Counted from the stretch's first letter, positions 1-6,250 are shown. The stretch: DNA of 9,561 bases from Methanobacteriaceae archaeon (GCA_900766745.1 CAAFWR010000113.1:1-9561); one strand, 5' to 3'. Made by a program: numbers and translations. Notes: generated by a model from the letters alone, not told the origin.

Positions 1-33
1 TCCGATCTTATTAAAACAGAAATAAGAAATTAA
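1..33 (+). CDS. Possible C-terminal tail of an upstream gene (partial)
   Basis: Reading from base 1 gives ten codons (SDLIKTEIRN) and then a TAA at 31-33. The residues are an ordinary charged protein tail, and the sequence turns into AT-rich non-coding DNA straight after the stop, which is what the end of a plus-strand gene would look like. Ten codons cannot identify a product, and a chance open frame of this length is common in AT-rich DNA, so this is only a suggestion. Confidence 0.25.
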   Translation, partial: SDLIKTEIRN

Positions 34-79
34 TACTTTTATTTAAAAACAACTAACTAATAGACATTCCACTATTTAC

Positions 80-125
80 CAATATTTAAATAAATTAATG
101 AATATATAAATATATATTAAAATTT
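80..125 (+). promoter_or_regulatory. AT-rich region with candidate TATA box for the sucD-hmgA operon
   Basis: Several TATA-like stretches lie upstream of the first operon gene. The best is AATATATAAATATATATT at 101-118, which would place a transcription start near 130-140 and leave a leader of about 30-40 bases. A second TTTAAATAAAT-like stretch lies at 84-94. The whole region is so AT-rich that the exact box cannot be fixed by eye. Confidence 0.4.
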
Positions 126-169
126 TAAAAATTTTATATTTCACATAATTAAACAAAAAGGGTGTTATT

Positions 170-895
170 TTGAAAATTACATCTATTGGTGCAGATATAT
201 CAAGTAATGATATATTTTGCAGTAATTCTTTAATAAAAAATATTGAAGCAGATATATTCAAATTGGAAAAATTAGGAGCAGTTAAAGCTGCTTTAACAAA
301 TGTTACTGGAGATGATGTTGTAATATCTGCATTTGTCGAAGACGACTTACTTGAAACTATTAATGCTGGGATAGTGGATATATTAAAAAATAATGCTGAA
401 AATCTTGGAGATTTAAAGGGAATTTCCAAAGATCCCAATACTGCAGGAGAAGGAATATCTTATGCAGAAGCAAATATTCGTGAAGATAGATATCCTGATG
501 CTGTAATCTTAGGTTTTGATACATATGGTGGAGAATCATTTGTTGGAAAAGCTGCTAATTCAGCAATTAAAGCGGCTATGAATATGGATGATGTTACTGA
601 TGTTTCAGATTTGATTGTAGAAAAATCTAGAAAAATACCTGGAGTTGGATATGTATCTCCAGAAACTGATGATCCAGTTATTGTTGCAACAATAGAAGAT
701 ATAGAATCTGTTGGAGTTGTAGCAGGTGCAATGATTGGTGCTGTATTTGGAAATAAAAATACATACTTAGTTGAAAGAGGTAGTCCGTGTAATGTACTTC
801 CTGGAAGTGTTATTTTTTCAGCTACAGCTTTTATGAATGGGAATGTAATTGATTTAGCTATTCCATTTAAAAACAAATCTAGAATCTTAAAATAA
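170..895 (+). CDS. Conserved-looking protein of unknown function, first gene of the sucD-hmgA operon
   Basis: I do not recognise this 241-residue protein. It has no signal peptide, no clear membrane segment and only two cysteines (17 and 207), so it is probably cytoplasmic. Two stretches look like functional cores: a glycine-rich segment (GFDTYGGESFVGKAANSA, residues 115-132) and a C-terminal block from about residue 168 to 233 rich in Val, Gly and Ala (SVGVVAGAMIG at 180-190, RGSPCNVLPGSV at 203-214). The start is TTG at 170, chosen because GGGTG at 160-164 is a ribosome-binding site at a usable distance. It is the first gene of a tight operon, with its stop 12 bases before the sucD start and overlapping the sucD ribosome-binding region. 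Being cotranscribed with two enzymes of CoA metabolism hints at a metabolic or regulatory role, but that is inference only. Confidence 0.85.
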   Translation: MKITSIGADISSNDIFCSNSLIKNIEADIFKLEKLGAVKAALTNVTGDDVVISAFVEDDLLETINAGIVDILKNNAENLGDLKGISKDPNTAGEGISYAEANIREDRYPDAVILGFDTYGGESFVGKAANSAIKAAMNMDDVTDVSDLIVEKSRKIPGVGYVSPETDDPVIVATIEDIESVGVVAGAMIGAVFGNKNTYLVERGSPCNVLPGSVIFSATAFMNGNVIDLAIPFKNKSRILK

Positions 896-907
896 GGAGT
901 GAATTTA

Positions 908-1768
908 ATGATTTATTTAGATAAAAATACTAAATGTTTAGTTCAAGGGATTACTGGTAAACAAGGTTCTTTTCACACTGAACAAATGTTAAACTATAAT
1001 ACTAACATTGTAGCTGGTGTAACTCCTGGAAAAGGAGGTCAGAACTTTGAAGGAGTTCCTATTTTTAATTCAATAGAAGAAGCAAAAGAGGAAGTAAATG
1101 TAAATTCTTCAATTATTTTTGTACCTGCAAAATTTGCAAAAGATGCTGCTTTTGAATCAATTAGGAACTTAGAATTAGTGATTATTATATCAGAACATAT
1201 TCCAGTTCATGATGCCATGGAAATTATGAGTTATGCTGATAAAATGGGAACTACAGTTATAGGTCCAAACACTCCTGGAATAATCTCACCGGGAATAGGC
1301 AAATTAGGAATCATGCCTACTCATATTTTTGCTAAAGGAAATGTAGGTGTTATTTCAAGAAGTGGAACTTTAACTTACGAAGTTGCAAGTCAACTTACAC
1401 GCTCTGGAATAGGTCAAAGTACTTGTGTTGGTATTGGTGGAGATCCAGTTATTGGAACAAATTATATTGATGTTCTTAAGAAATTTGAAAAAGATGACGA
1501 AACTGATGCTATTGTCCTTATTGGTGAAATTGGAGGAAATGCAGAAGAAAAAGCAGCAAAATATATTGAAGAAAACATATCAAAACCTGTTGTATCATAT
1601 ATTGCAGGAATGACTGCACCTCCAGGTAAAAGAATGGGTCATGCAGGAGCTATTATTCAAGGAAGCTCAGGTACTGCAAAAAGCAAAATCGAAGCATTAA
1701 CCAGTGCTGGTGTAAAAGTAGCTAACATGCCGTCAGAAATCAGTAAGTTAGTTAGAGATTCTATTTAA
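908..1768 (+). CDS. sucD: Succinyl-CoA synthetase (ADP-forming) alpha subunit
   Basis: The alpha subunit of succinyl-CoA synthetase (succinate--CoA ligase) interconverts succinate, CoA and NTP with succinyl-CoA, and in methanogens serves the partial TCA pathway that makes 2-oxoglutarate. The 286-residue length is normal for the family. The N-terminal CoA-binding Rossmann region begins [14 protein letters not shown] (about 12-25), followed by VTPGKGG, GPNTPGI and the SRSGTLTYE motif (about 150-158). The phosphorylated histidine is in RMGHAGAI, at residue 245. A GTG at 899 is in frame, but it lies inside the GGAGTGA ribosome-binding site (896-902), so the ATG at 908 with 5-base spacing is preferred; the family usually begins MI(Y/L)LD as this does. 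The ATP-grasp beta subunit (sucC) is not in this window, so it must be encoded elsewhere. The gene is followed 10 bases later by hmgA. Confidence 0.96.
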   Translation: MIYLDKNTKCLVQGITGKQGSFHTEQMLNYNTNIVAGVTPGKGGQNFEGVPIFNSIEEAKEEVNVNSSIIFVPAKFAKDAAFESIRNLELVIIISEHIPVHDAMEIMSYADKMGTTVIGPNTPGIISPGIGKLGIMPTHIFAKGNVGVISRSGTLTYEVASQLTRSGIGQSTCVGIGGDPVIGTNYIDVLKKFEKDDETDAIVLIGEIGGNAEEKAAKYIEENISKPVVSYIAGMTAPPGKRMGHAGAIIQGSSGTAKSKIEALTSAGVKVANMPSEISKLVRDSI

Positions 1769-1778
1769 ATGTGATATT

Positions 1779-2981
1779 ATGACTCCAAAGGAGATTATTG
1801 ACAAGCTATTAAACAATGAAATGAGATTATATGAAATCGAAAAATATGTCTCAGCAAAAGAAGCTACAGACATTAGAAGGGCCTTTATCGAAGAATATAA
1901 TGATGTTAAATTAGATAATGTGGGAAATTATAGTCTGGACATGGAAAAAGCTTCTAAAAGAAACATTGAAAATCCTATTGGAGTTCTTCAACTTCCCATG
2001 GGGGTGGCTGGACCTTTAAAAATAAATGGTCAATATTGCAATCGGGAAGTATTTGTTCCCTTAGCAACCTCTGAAGGAGCTCTTGTTGCATCAATTAATA
2101 GAGGAGCATCAACAATCACCCATTCTGGTGGAGCTAATGTTCGTGTTATTTCAGATGTTATGACTAGAGCACCAGCTATTAAAACAGAAAATGCCATCGA
2201 TGCATTTAAAATTAAACAATGGTTTGAAGATAACTTTGATAAATTAAAAGAAATAGCTGAATCAACAACATCCCATGGAAAACTAATTAAAATTGATCCT
2301 ATAATTGTTGTTGGCAACTATGTTTACCCTCGTTTTGTTTACTCAACAGGAGACAGTATGGGTATGAATATGGTTACAATAGCTACTGAGAAGATATTGG
2401 AAGCAATGACTAACGAAACAAGTGCCGTTCATTTAGCATTAAGTGGAAACCTATGTGTTGATAAAAAACCAGCAGCCATTAACATGATTGAAGGAAGAGG
2501 AAAAAGTGTTGTTGCCGACATATTAATTCCAGAAGAAATTGTAAATAAAAAACTTAAAACAACTGCAGGAGGAATAGTGGAAGTAAATACTGTTAAAAAT
2601 CTGATAGGATCTGCAGCTGCAGGAAGCATGGCTTTCAATGCTCATTATGCTAATATGGTTGCAGCTATATTTTTAGCAACTGGTCAGGATGCAGCTCATG
2701 TTGTTGAAGGATCTCTTGGCATTACAACTGCAGAAAATCGTGACGGTGATTTGTACTTCTCAGTAAATCTTCCAGACCTTCCAATAGCAACTGTTGGTGG
2801 TGGAACATCACTAGAAACAGCTAATGAAGGATTAAACATTTTAGGTGTAGCTGGTTCAAATAAAGTATTAGAACTTGCAGAAATAGTGGCCAGTACAGTT
2901 CTTGCAGGGGAATTATCTTTACTTGCAGCATTATCTGCAGGACACCTTGCTAGAGCCCATAAAGAATTAGGTAGGGGTTAA
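1779..2981 (+). CDS. hmgA: 3-hydroxy-3-methylglutaryl-CoA reductase, class I
   Basis: HMG-CoA reductase uses two NADPH to turn HMG-CoA into mevalonate, the committed step to the isoprenoid chains of archaeal lipids. The 400-residue soluble protein lacks the membrane domain of eukaryotic forms, as is normal for archaea. Class I motifs are all present: the dimer motif ENPIG (64-68), PMGVAGPL (73-80), catalytic Glu99 in ATSEGALVASINRG, the NADPH-binding DSMGMNM (192-198), catalytic Lys229 in DKKPAAIN, catalytic Asp304 in GQDAA, and the catalytic His394 in the C-terminal AGHLARAHKELG. No key residue is missing, so it should be active. GTGAT at 1771-1775 serves as the ribosome-binding site for the ATG, and it lies in the 10-base gap after sucD. 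It therefore appears cotranscribed with sucD and the gene before it, and is followed 3 bases later by a small acidic gene. Confidence 0.98.
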   Translation: MTPKEIIDKLLNNEMRLYEIEKYVSAKEATDIRRAFIEEYNDVKLDNVGNYSLDMEKASKRNIENPIGVLQLPMGVAGPLKINGQYCNREVFVPLATSEGALVASINRGASTITHSGGANVRVISDVMTRAPAIKTENAIDAFKIKQWFEDNFDKLKEIAESTTSHGKLIKIDPIIVVGNYVYPRFVYSTGDSMGMNMVTIATEKILEAMTNETSAVHLALSGNLCVDKKPAAINMIEGRGKSVVADILIPEEIVNKKLKTTAGGIVEVNTVKNLIGSAAAGSMAFNAHYANMVAAIFLATGQDAAHVVEGSLGITTAENRDGDLYFSVNLPDLPIATVGGGTSLETANEGLNILGVAGSNKVLELAEIVASTVLAGELSLLAALSAGHLARAHKELGRG

Positions 2982-2984
2982 AAT

Positions 2985-3197
2985 TTGTTTGATGATGAAT
3001 TTGAGGATTTTCTTTTTCCAGAATTAACTCTTGAAACTGATGATATAACTATGAACTTAGTTGTAAAAAAAGACTACTCTTATCTTGATACTATTGAAGA
3101 AAGAAAAAAAGAGTTTTTAGATGATTTAAAGAGTTTTATTAAAGAATTTGATGGATCTCCAGATTCTATTGATTTTTTTAAATATTTTGATGATTAA
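2985..3197 (+). CDS. Small acidic Phe-rich protein of unknown function
   Basis: This 70-residue protein is not recognised. It is strongly acidic, with about 22 Asp/Glu against about 8 Lys/Arg, rich in phenylalanine, and lacks cysteine and histidine. The N-terminus (FDDEFEDFLF) and the C-terminus (SIDFFKYFDD) share an acidic-aromatic style, and the middle (TIEERKKEFLDDLKSFIKEF) would form an amphipathic helix. There is no signal peptide or membrane segment. The start is a TTG 3 bases after the hmgA stop, with the purine-rich AGGGGT at 2973-2978 inside the end of hmgA as ribosome-binding site, so translation may be coupled to hmgA. The tight position and typical codon use support a real gene. 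Its stop is only 2 bases from the stop of the convergent DUF116 gene. Binding to a basic or nucleic-acid partner is possible but not shown. Confidence 0.75.
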   Translation: MFDDEFEDFLFPELTLETDDITMNLVVKKDYSYLDTIEERKKEFLDDLKSFIKEFDGSPDSIDFFKYFDD

Positions 3198-3199
3198 TA

Positions 3200-3841
3200 T
3201 TACTTTTCTTTTGAATTCATTATTTTTAAAAGACTCTTCATATCTAATTTTGTTTCAAAGCAACCGGTTTTTGTAAGTAAAGCTCCTTGAGGATAATAAT
3301 CAGATAAAATAAACATTATCTGGCTTAAATCAGAATAACATGCAACCCCAATGACTGATTTGAATTCTTTTTCTTTTACTATTTTTTTAACAAAACTGGA
3401 TCCAGGCACGATATATATTCCATAACCTAATTTTGATGCTTTTTTATGAATGGCTCCAATGGAACATTTTCCACATTCAGTACATTTTAATCCATCTTCC
3501 TGTAAGAAAGCTTCACAGTCTCTATGTCTAAGGCAATGAGGCAGGAATATTATGGTATCTTCAGCAGGAATTTTGGTAAACTTGTCTTTATGTACCTTAT
3601 TCATAGCTCTTACTGCAATAATGTCAACTAATGTTTCATCTTTCTTAAAAAGCTTTAATATTTTTTTAAGAGGACTATATAAAATATCAATTAAGAATAT
3701 CGTAATCTTAGGTAAAACTAGAATATTCTTTTTAATTAGAATATAGCCTAAACTTAGTACAATTATGATTAAAATGGCTAATATTATAGCTATTGTTATT
3801 ATAAATTGGCCTATAAATTGATAAAATGATTCAACTAACAT
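3200..3841 (-). CDS. Membrane-anchored DUF116 family protein
   Basis: The pattern of this 213-residue protein matches the DUF116 family, whose biochemical role is not established as far as I know. One long hydrophobic stretch at about residues 10-36 (FIITIAIILAILIIIVLSLGYILI) is a transmembrane segment, with a Lys-rich stretch after it (KK at 37-38 and 59-60), so the rest is probably cytoplasmic. The soluble domain carries seven cysteines: LPHCLRHRDC (Cys103, Cys109), CTECGKC (Cys120, Cys123, Cys126), GVACYSDL (Cys168) and KTGCFETKLD (Cys194). The CxxCxxC core suggests an iron-sulfur or zinc site. The ATG start is preceded by AGGT overlapping the TAG stop of the gene before it, with a 9-base gap, so the two are coupled. 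It is the third and last gene of a minus-strand operon with a zinc-ribbon protein and an unknown protein. Confidence 0.87.
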   Translation of the reverse strand: MLVESFYQFIGQFIITIAIILAILIIIVLSLGYILIKKNILVLPKITIFLIDILYSPLKKILKLFKKDETLVDIIAVRAMNKVHKDKFTKIPAEDTIIFLPHCLRHRDCEAFLQEDGLKCTECGKCSIGAIHKKASKLGYGIYIVPGSSFVKKIVKEKEFKSVIGVACYSDLSQIMFILSDYYPQGALLTKTGCFETKLDMKSLLKIMNSKEK

Positions 3842-3850
3842 TGAAATAAC

Positions 3851-4297
3851 CTAAAATTTCTCAATCGTATATGGTGCATCTCTATTTAATTCAATGCCTG
3901 TTTCTGTTTTTTTGATTTCTATATCATGAAGTTCATGAGTTGAACATAATACAGTTTGTTCGGGATGAGTTCCTGGAGTAATATCGCAATTTAGATTAAC
4001 TCTGTCTCCAACTGATACAACTGTAGATAATCTTTTTGTAGAGGGATGGTTTTTATCGAGAATGACTAATGGTGAGTCTTCTTCTCTTGTAAGATATGCT
4101 AAGGAACGTATTGATTGTTTATTGCCTTTTAATGATGAAACAGCTATTATGTCATCTTTATCAAGAGCTTGAACTATTTCTTCATCTTTTGTAGCTATGA
4201 ACTGTATCTTATTTTCTTTAGCTACTTTCACAATGCCTATAATTCCTGTTGGTGATTCTAAAAAGAGAATTTCATCATCTTTCAAGTCTATTTTCAA
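3851..4297 (-). CDS. Unknown protein with Cys/His-rich C-terminal region, middle gene of the DUF116 operon
   Basis: I do not recognise this soluble protein. It is 148 residues from the TTG at 4297, or 161 from an ATG at 4336. The TTG is preferred because GAGGG lies 6 bases upstream of it and because this start leaves no overlap with the preceding zinc-ribbon gene; the ATG would overlap that gene by 20 bases and has no good ribosome-binding site. The first 70 residues look like alternating beta strands (EILFLESPTGIIGIVKV, KIQFIATKDEEIVQAL, DDIIAVSSL). A second part (about 76-148) has PLVILDKNHPSTKRLSTVVSVGDRVNL, then a cluster Cys104, His111, Cys118, His121, His124 that could bind a metal. It sits between a zinc-ribbon gene (19 bases away) and the DUF116 gene (9 bases away), so a shared process is likely, but its nature is unknown. 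Confidence 0.83.
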   Translation of the reverse strand: MKIDLKDDEILFLESPTGIIGIVKVAKENKIQFIATKDEEIVQALDKDDIIAVSSLKGNKQSIRSLAYLTREEDSPLVILDKNHPSTKRLSTVVSVGDRVNLNCDITPGTHPEQTVLCSTHELHDIEIKKTETGIELNRDAPYTIEKF

Positions 4298-4316
4298 TAA
4301 AATCCCTCTATATTTT

Positions 4317-4472
4317 TTATTCTTTGCATTCCACATTATCGCTTTGACATGAAGGACAAATTACTTTTTTTCCAATACTTTTAAAGTCATTTCCACATGC
4401 TAAACAGCGATATCTTTTTGTTTTCAATTTATCTAAATCTATATCGGCCATCGGCCCACCACCAGAACACAT
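4317..4472 (-). CDS. Small zinc-ribbon protein (51 residues), first gene of the DUF116 operon
   Basis: A short open frame runs from an ATG at 4472 to a TAA at 4317-4319. A strong ribosome-binding site (AAGGTGAT on the minus strand, about 4477-4484) stands in front of it. The 51-residue product begins MCSGGGPMADIDLDKLK and then has a clear treble-clef/zinc-ribbon pattern, CLACG (Cys23, Cys26) and CPSC (Cys39, Cys42), 13 residues apart between pairs. Two more cysteines lie at 2 and 49. Zinc ribbons of this kind bind nucleic acid or proteins; which applies here cannot be read from sequence. The good ribosome-binding site, the conserved motif and its place at the head of an operon with 19 bases to the next gene make it very likely real, although it is short enough to be missed by length filters. 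Confidence 0.88.
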   Translation of the reverse strand: MCSGGGPMADIDLDKLKTKRYRCLACGNDFKSIGKKVICPSCQSDNVECKE

Positions 4473-4603
4473 AATATCACCTTTAATAATTAAATTTATT
4501 TTTATATTATATAATTATTAAGTACAGAAGGGTTAATACAATAGATTTATATAATAGAATCTCATATTATTATCTATAATTTTTAAATTGGAGGATGAAA
4601 ATT
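4473..4603. promoter_or_regulatory. Divergent promoter region between the zinc-ribbon operon and the 89-residue gene
   Basis: This 131-base AT-rich region must hold two promoters. For the plus strand, TTTATATAAT at 4546-4555 is a good TATA box that would start transcription near 4575-4580, giving a leader of about 25 bases with GGAGG at 4590-4594 as ribosome-binding site. For the minus strand, the complement of 4501-4517 reads TATATAATATAAA-like and would start transcription around 4480-4486, so the zinc-ribbon mRNA would have a very short leader. The bases between the two boxes (about 4520-4542, including ACAGAAGGG) are the least AT-rich part and could bind a regulator, but no repeat is visible there. 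Confidence 0.55.
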
Positions 4604-4873
4604 ATGGTAAAATTTAATGAAGATATAGAAAAACAGGTATCAGAAATTCTTAAAAAACACGAGTTTAAACATAAAAATGACATGTTAGATTATGATATCT
4701 TAGGTGATGAAGTTATTTTTAATGTAAGTATTAATAATTCTGAAAAAATCCCTATTGATGATTTATTAAAAATTGCAGAAATTATCGGCGGATGCTTTGA
4801 ATATATCACTGTTGTAAATGAACAATACAGATTCTACTATACTTACAGTGATAAATGTGTTTGTGATATGTAA
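4604..4873 (+). CDS. Small unknown protein with CxC at the C-terminus
   Basis: This 89-residue protein is not recognised. It starts MVKFNEDIEKQVSEILKKHEFKHKNDML, an amphipathic helix rich in charge, followed by strands (DYDILGDEVIFNVSI) and a helix (IDDLLKIAEIIGGCF), and ends CVCDM. Cysteines are at 64, 85 and 87; the terminal CxC could be redox-active or bind metal, which is speculation. An ATG at 4595 is in frame but begins directly at the end of the GGAGG ribosome-binding site (4590-4594), so the ATG at 4604 (9-base spacing) is the likelier start. It has its own TATA box and its own hairpin terminator, so it appears to be transcribed alone, between a divergent operon and fprA. No membrane segment or signal peptide is present. 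Confidence 0.78.
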   Translation: MVKFNEDIEKQVSEILKKHEFKHKNDMLDYDILGDEVIFNVSINNSEKIPIDDLLKIAEIIGGCFEYITVVNEQYRFYYTYSDKCVCDM

Positions 4874-4895
4874 ATATCACATATCTTTTTTTTTT
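4862..4895 (+). terminator. Hairpin plus T-tract terminator spanning the stop codon of the 89-residue gene
   Basis: A perfect 8-base inverted repeat, TGTGATAT at 4862-4869 and ATATCACA at 4874-4881, encloses a 4-base loop that contains the TAA stop. Four bases later a run of ten T residues covers 4886-4895. Archaeal termination is known to rely mainly on T-tracts, so the T run is the firm part; the stem is AT-rich and weak. Confidence 0.72.
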
Positions 4896-4923
4896 AAAAT
4901 TTTTTCTATTTTCAAGATGACTA

Positions 4924-4974
4924 TTTTTTTATATAATAATAATCAAATATTATATTAACAACTTAAATAGGAGA
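4924..4974 (+). promoter_or_regulatory. fprA promoter and ribosome-binding site
   Basis: TTTTATATAATAAT at 4927-4940 is a good archaeal TATA box, placing the transcription start near 4958-4962. The ribosome-binding site AGGAGA lies at 4969-4974. It is 11 bases from the ATG at 4986, and eight of those bases are a T run (4978-4985), a longer spacing than at the other genes here. The T7 run at 4924-4930 may also back up termination of the gene before it. Confidence 0.6.
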
Positions 4975-4985
4975 ATATTTTTTTT

Positions 4986-6209
4986 ATGAAAGCTGATGCA
5001 TTAAAAATTACAGATGGTGTCTATTGGGTTGGAGTTTTAGATTGGGACCTTAGAGACTACCATGGATATAAATTAGATGGAACTACATATAATTGCTATT
5101 TAGTTTTTGGTGAGGATAAAGTAGCTTTAATTGATAACGTTTATCCTGGTCAAGGCGCTCAATTATGGGGAAGAGTAAAAGACGCATTCGAACAAGAAGG
5201 AAGAGAATTCAATATTGATGTTATTATTCAAAATCACATTGAAAATGATCATTCTGGTACTCTTGTTGAATTTGTTAAAAAATTCCCAGATGTTGAGGTT
5301 TATTGTTCTAACATGGCTGTAGCAGGTTTAAAAAGTCATTTACCTTACTTGAAAGATTTTGATTTTAACACTGTAAAAACTGGTGATCAGGTTGAATTAG
5401 GTGGTAAAACATTATCCTTTGTAGAGGCTCCAATGTTACACTGGCCGGATAGTATGTTTACTTTAATTGTGGAAGATGGAATTTTATGTTCTAATGATGC
5501 ATTTGGTCAACATATCTGTTTAAGTGAAAGATATGATTATGAAGTTGATGAAGCCGTCTTGATGGAAGAAGCTCAGAAATTCTATGCTAACCTTATTACT
5601 CCATCATCAATGATGTATAGAAATAAAATTAAGGAATTAGGAGATGCAGGTATCCTTGAACAGGTTAAAATGATTGCTCCTTCTCATGGTCAAATCTTAA
5701 CTAAACCAGAAGTAATCATCGAAAAATATAACCAATGGGCAAACGGAAAATGTAAAGATAAAGTGACATTTGTATATGACACTATGCATCATTCAACTCC
5801 AAAAATGGCGCAAGCTATGGCTGAAGGTCTTATGTCTGAAGGAGTAGAAGTCAAAATGTACTACCTTCATGAAGATGAAAGATGTGACGTTGTAACTGAT
5901 ATTTTAGATTCAAAAGCTGTTTGCTTTGGATCACCAACCATTATGAACAACCCATATCCAAGTCTTGGAGATACTGTCTATTATTTAACAGCTCTTAATT
6001 TTAAGGCAACAACTTATGCTAAAAAAGCTGTTTGCTTTGGTTCTAAAGGATGGGGTGGAGGAGCTAACAGGAAACTAGCTACTGATTTGGAATCAGCTGG
6101 TTTTGATGTTCTTGATCAATATGACACTACATACATCCCAACTGAAGAGGTTTTAGACCATTGTTATGAAATGGGTAAAAAACTAGCTAGTGAAATTAAA
6201 AACTCATAA
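4986..6209 (+). CDS. fprA: F420H2 oxidase, flavodiiron protein FprA
   Basis: A-type flavodiiron protein that reduces O2 to water with electrons from reduced F420; the enzyme has been characterised from Methanobrevibacter arboriphilus and related methanogens, where it protects against oxygen. The 407 residues show the two expected domains. The N-terminal metallo-beta-lactamase-like domain has all di-iron ligands: HIENDH (His84, Glu86, Asp88, His89), His152 in LHW, bridging Asp171 in SNDAFG and His234 in PSHGQ. His26 in [10 protein letters not shown] is also conserved in the family. The C-terminal flavodoxin domain (about 258-405) has the FMN phosphate loop [12 protein letters not shown] (264-275), [11 protein letters not shown] (315-325) and GSKGWGGGA (352-360). 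No membrane segment is present, and there is no rubredoxin or flavin-reductase extension. It appears to be transcribed alone, from its own TATA box to its own hairpin terminator. Nitric oxide as a substrate cannot be excluded from sequence. Confidence 0.96.
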   Translation: MKADALKITDGVYWVGVLDWDLRDYHGYKLDGTTYNCYLVFGEDKVALIDNVYPGQGAQLWGRVKDAFEQEGREFNIDVIIQNHIENDHSGTLVEFVKKFPDVEVYCSNMAVAGLKSHLPYLKDFDFNTVKTGDQVELGGKTLSFVEAPMLHWPDSMFTLIVEDGILCSNDAFGQHICLSERYDYEVDEAVLMEEAQKFYANLITPSSMMYRNKIKELGDAGILEQVKMIAPSHGQILTKPEVIIEKYNQWANGKCKDKVTFVYDTMHHSTPKMAQAMAEGLMSEGVEVKMYYLHEDERCDVVTDILDSKAVCFGSPTIMNNPYPSLGDTVYYLTALNFKATTYAKKAVCFGSKGWGGGANRKLATDLESAGFDVLDQYDTTYIPTEEVLDHCYEMGKKLASEIKNS

Positions 6210-6235
6210 TTTTTTTTATGAGTACTATTTTTTTT
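6202..6235 (+). terminator. Hairpin plus T-tract terminator spanning the fprA stop codon
   Basis: A perfect 8-base inverted repeat, ACTCATAA at 6202-6209 and TTATGAGT at 6216-6223, encloses a loop of six T residues. The left arm includes the fprA TAA stop. A run of eight T follows at 6228-6235. The arrangement resembles the terminator of the preceding gene although the sequence differs. Confidence 0.7.
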
Positions 6236-6250
6236 ATTAATAACTAGTAA

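Noticed and set aside
98..140. Palindromic AT tracts (AAAATTTTAAAAATTTT-like) considered as an operator or replication-related element
   Set aside because: Such tracts are expected by chance in a region of nearly pure A and T; no phased repeats or known origin motif seen.
76..438. Minus-strand frame of 120 codons opposite the first operon gene
   Set aside because: Lies mostly antisense to a well-supported gene with a ribosome-binding site; its extension into the AT-rich upstream region gives a low-complexity Ile/Tyr/Lys/Phe tail.
460..876. Minus-strand frame of 138 codons
   Set aside because: Complete shadow of the 241-residue gene; no ribosome-binding site or recognisable motif.
1425..1613. 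Plus-strand frame of 62 codons inside sucD
   Set aside because: Out-of-frame shadow, Leu/Lys-rich low complexity, fully inside a well-conserved enzyme gene.
2030..2638. Two minus-strand frames inside hmgA
   Set aside because: Antisense shadows of conserved HMG-CoA reductase motifs.
3552..3746. Plus-strand frame of 64 codons opposite the DUF116 gene
   Set aside because: Antisense shadow, mostly of the hydrophobic N-terminal region; no ribosome-binding site.
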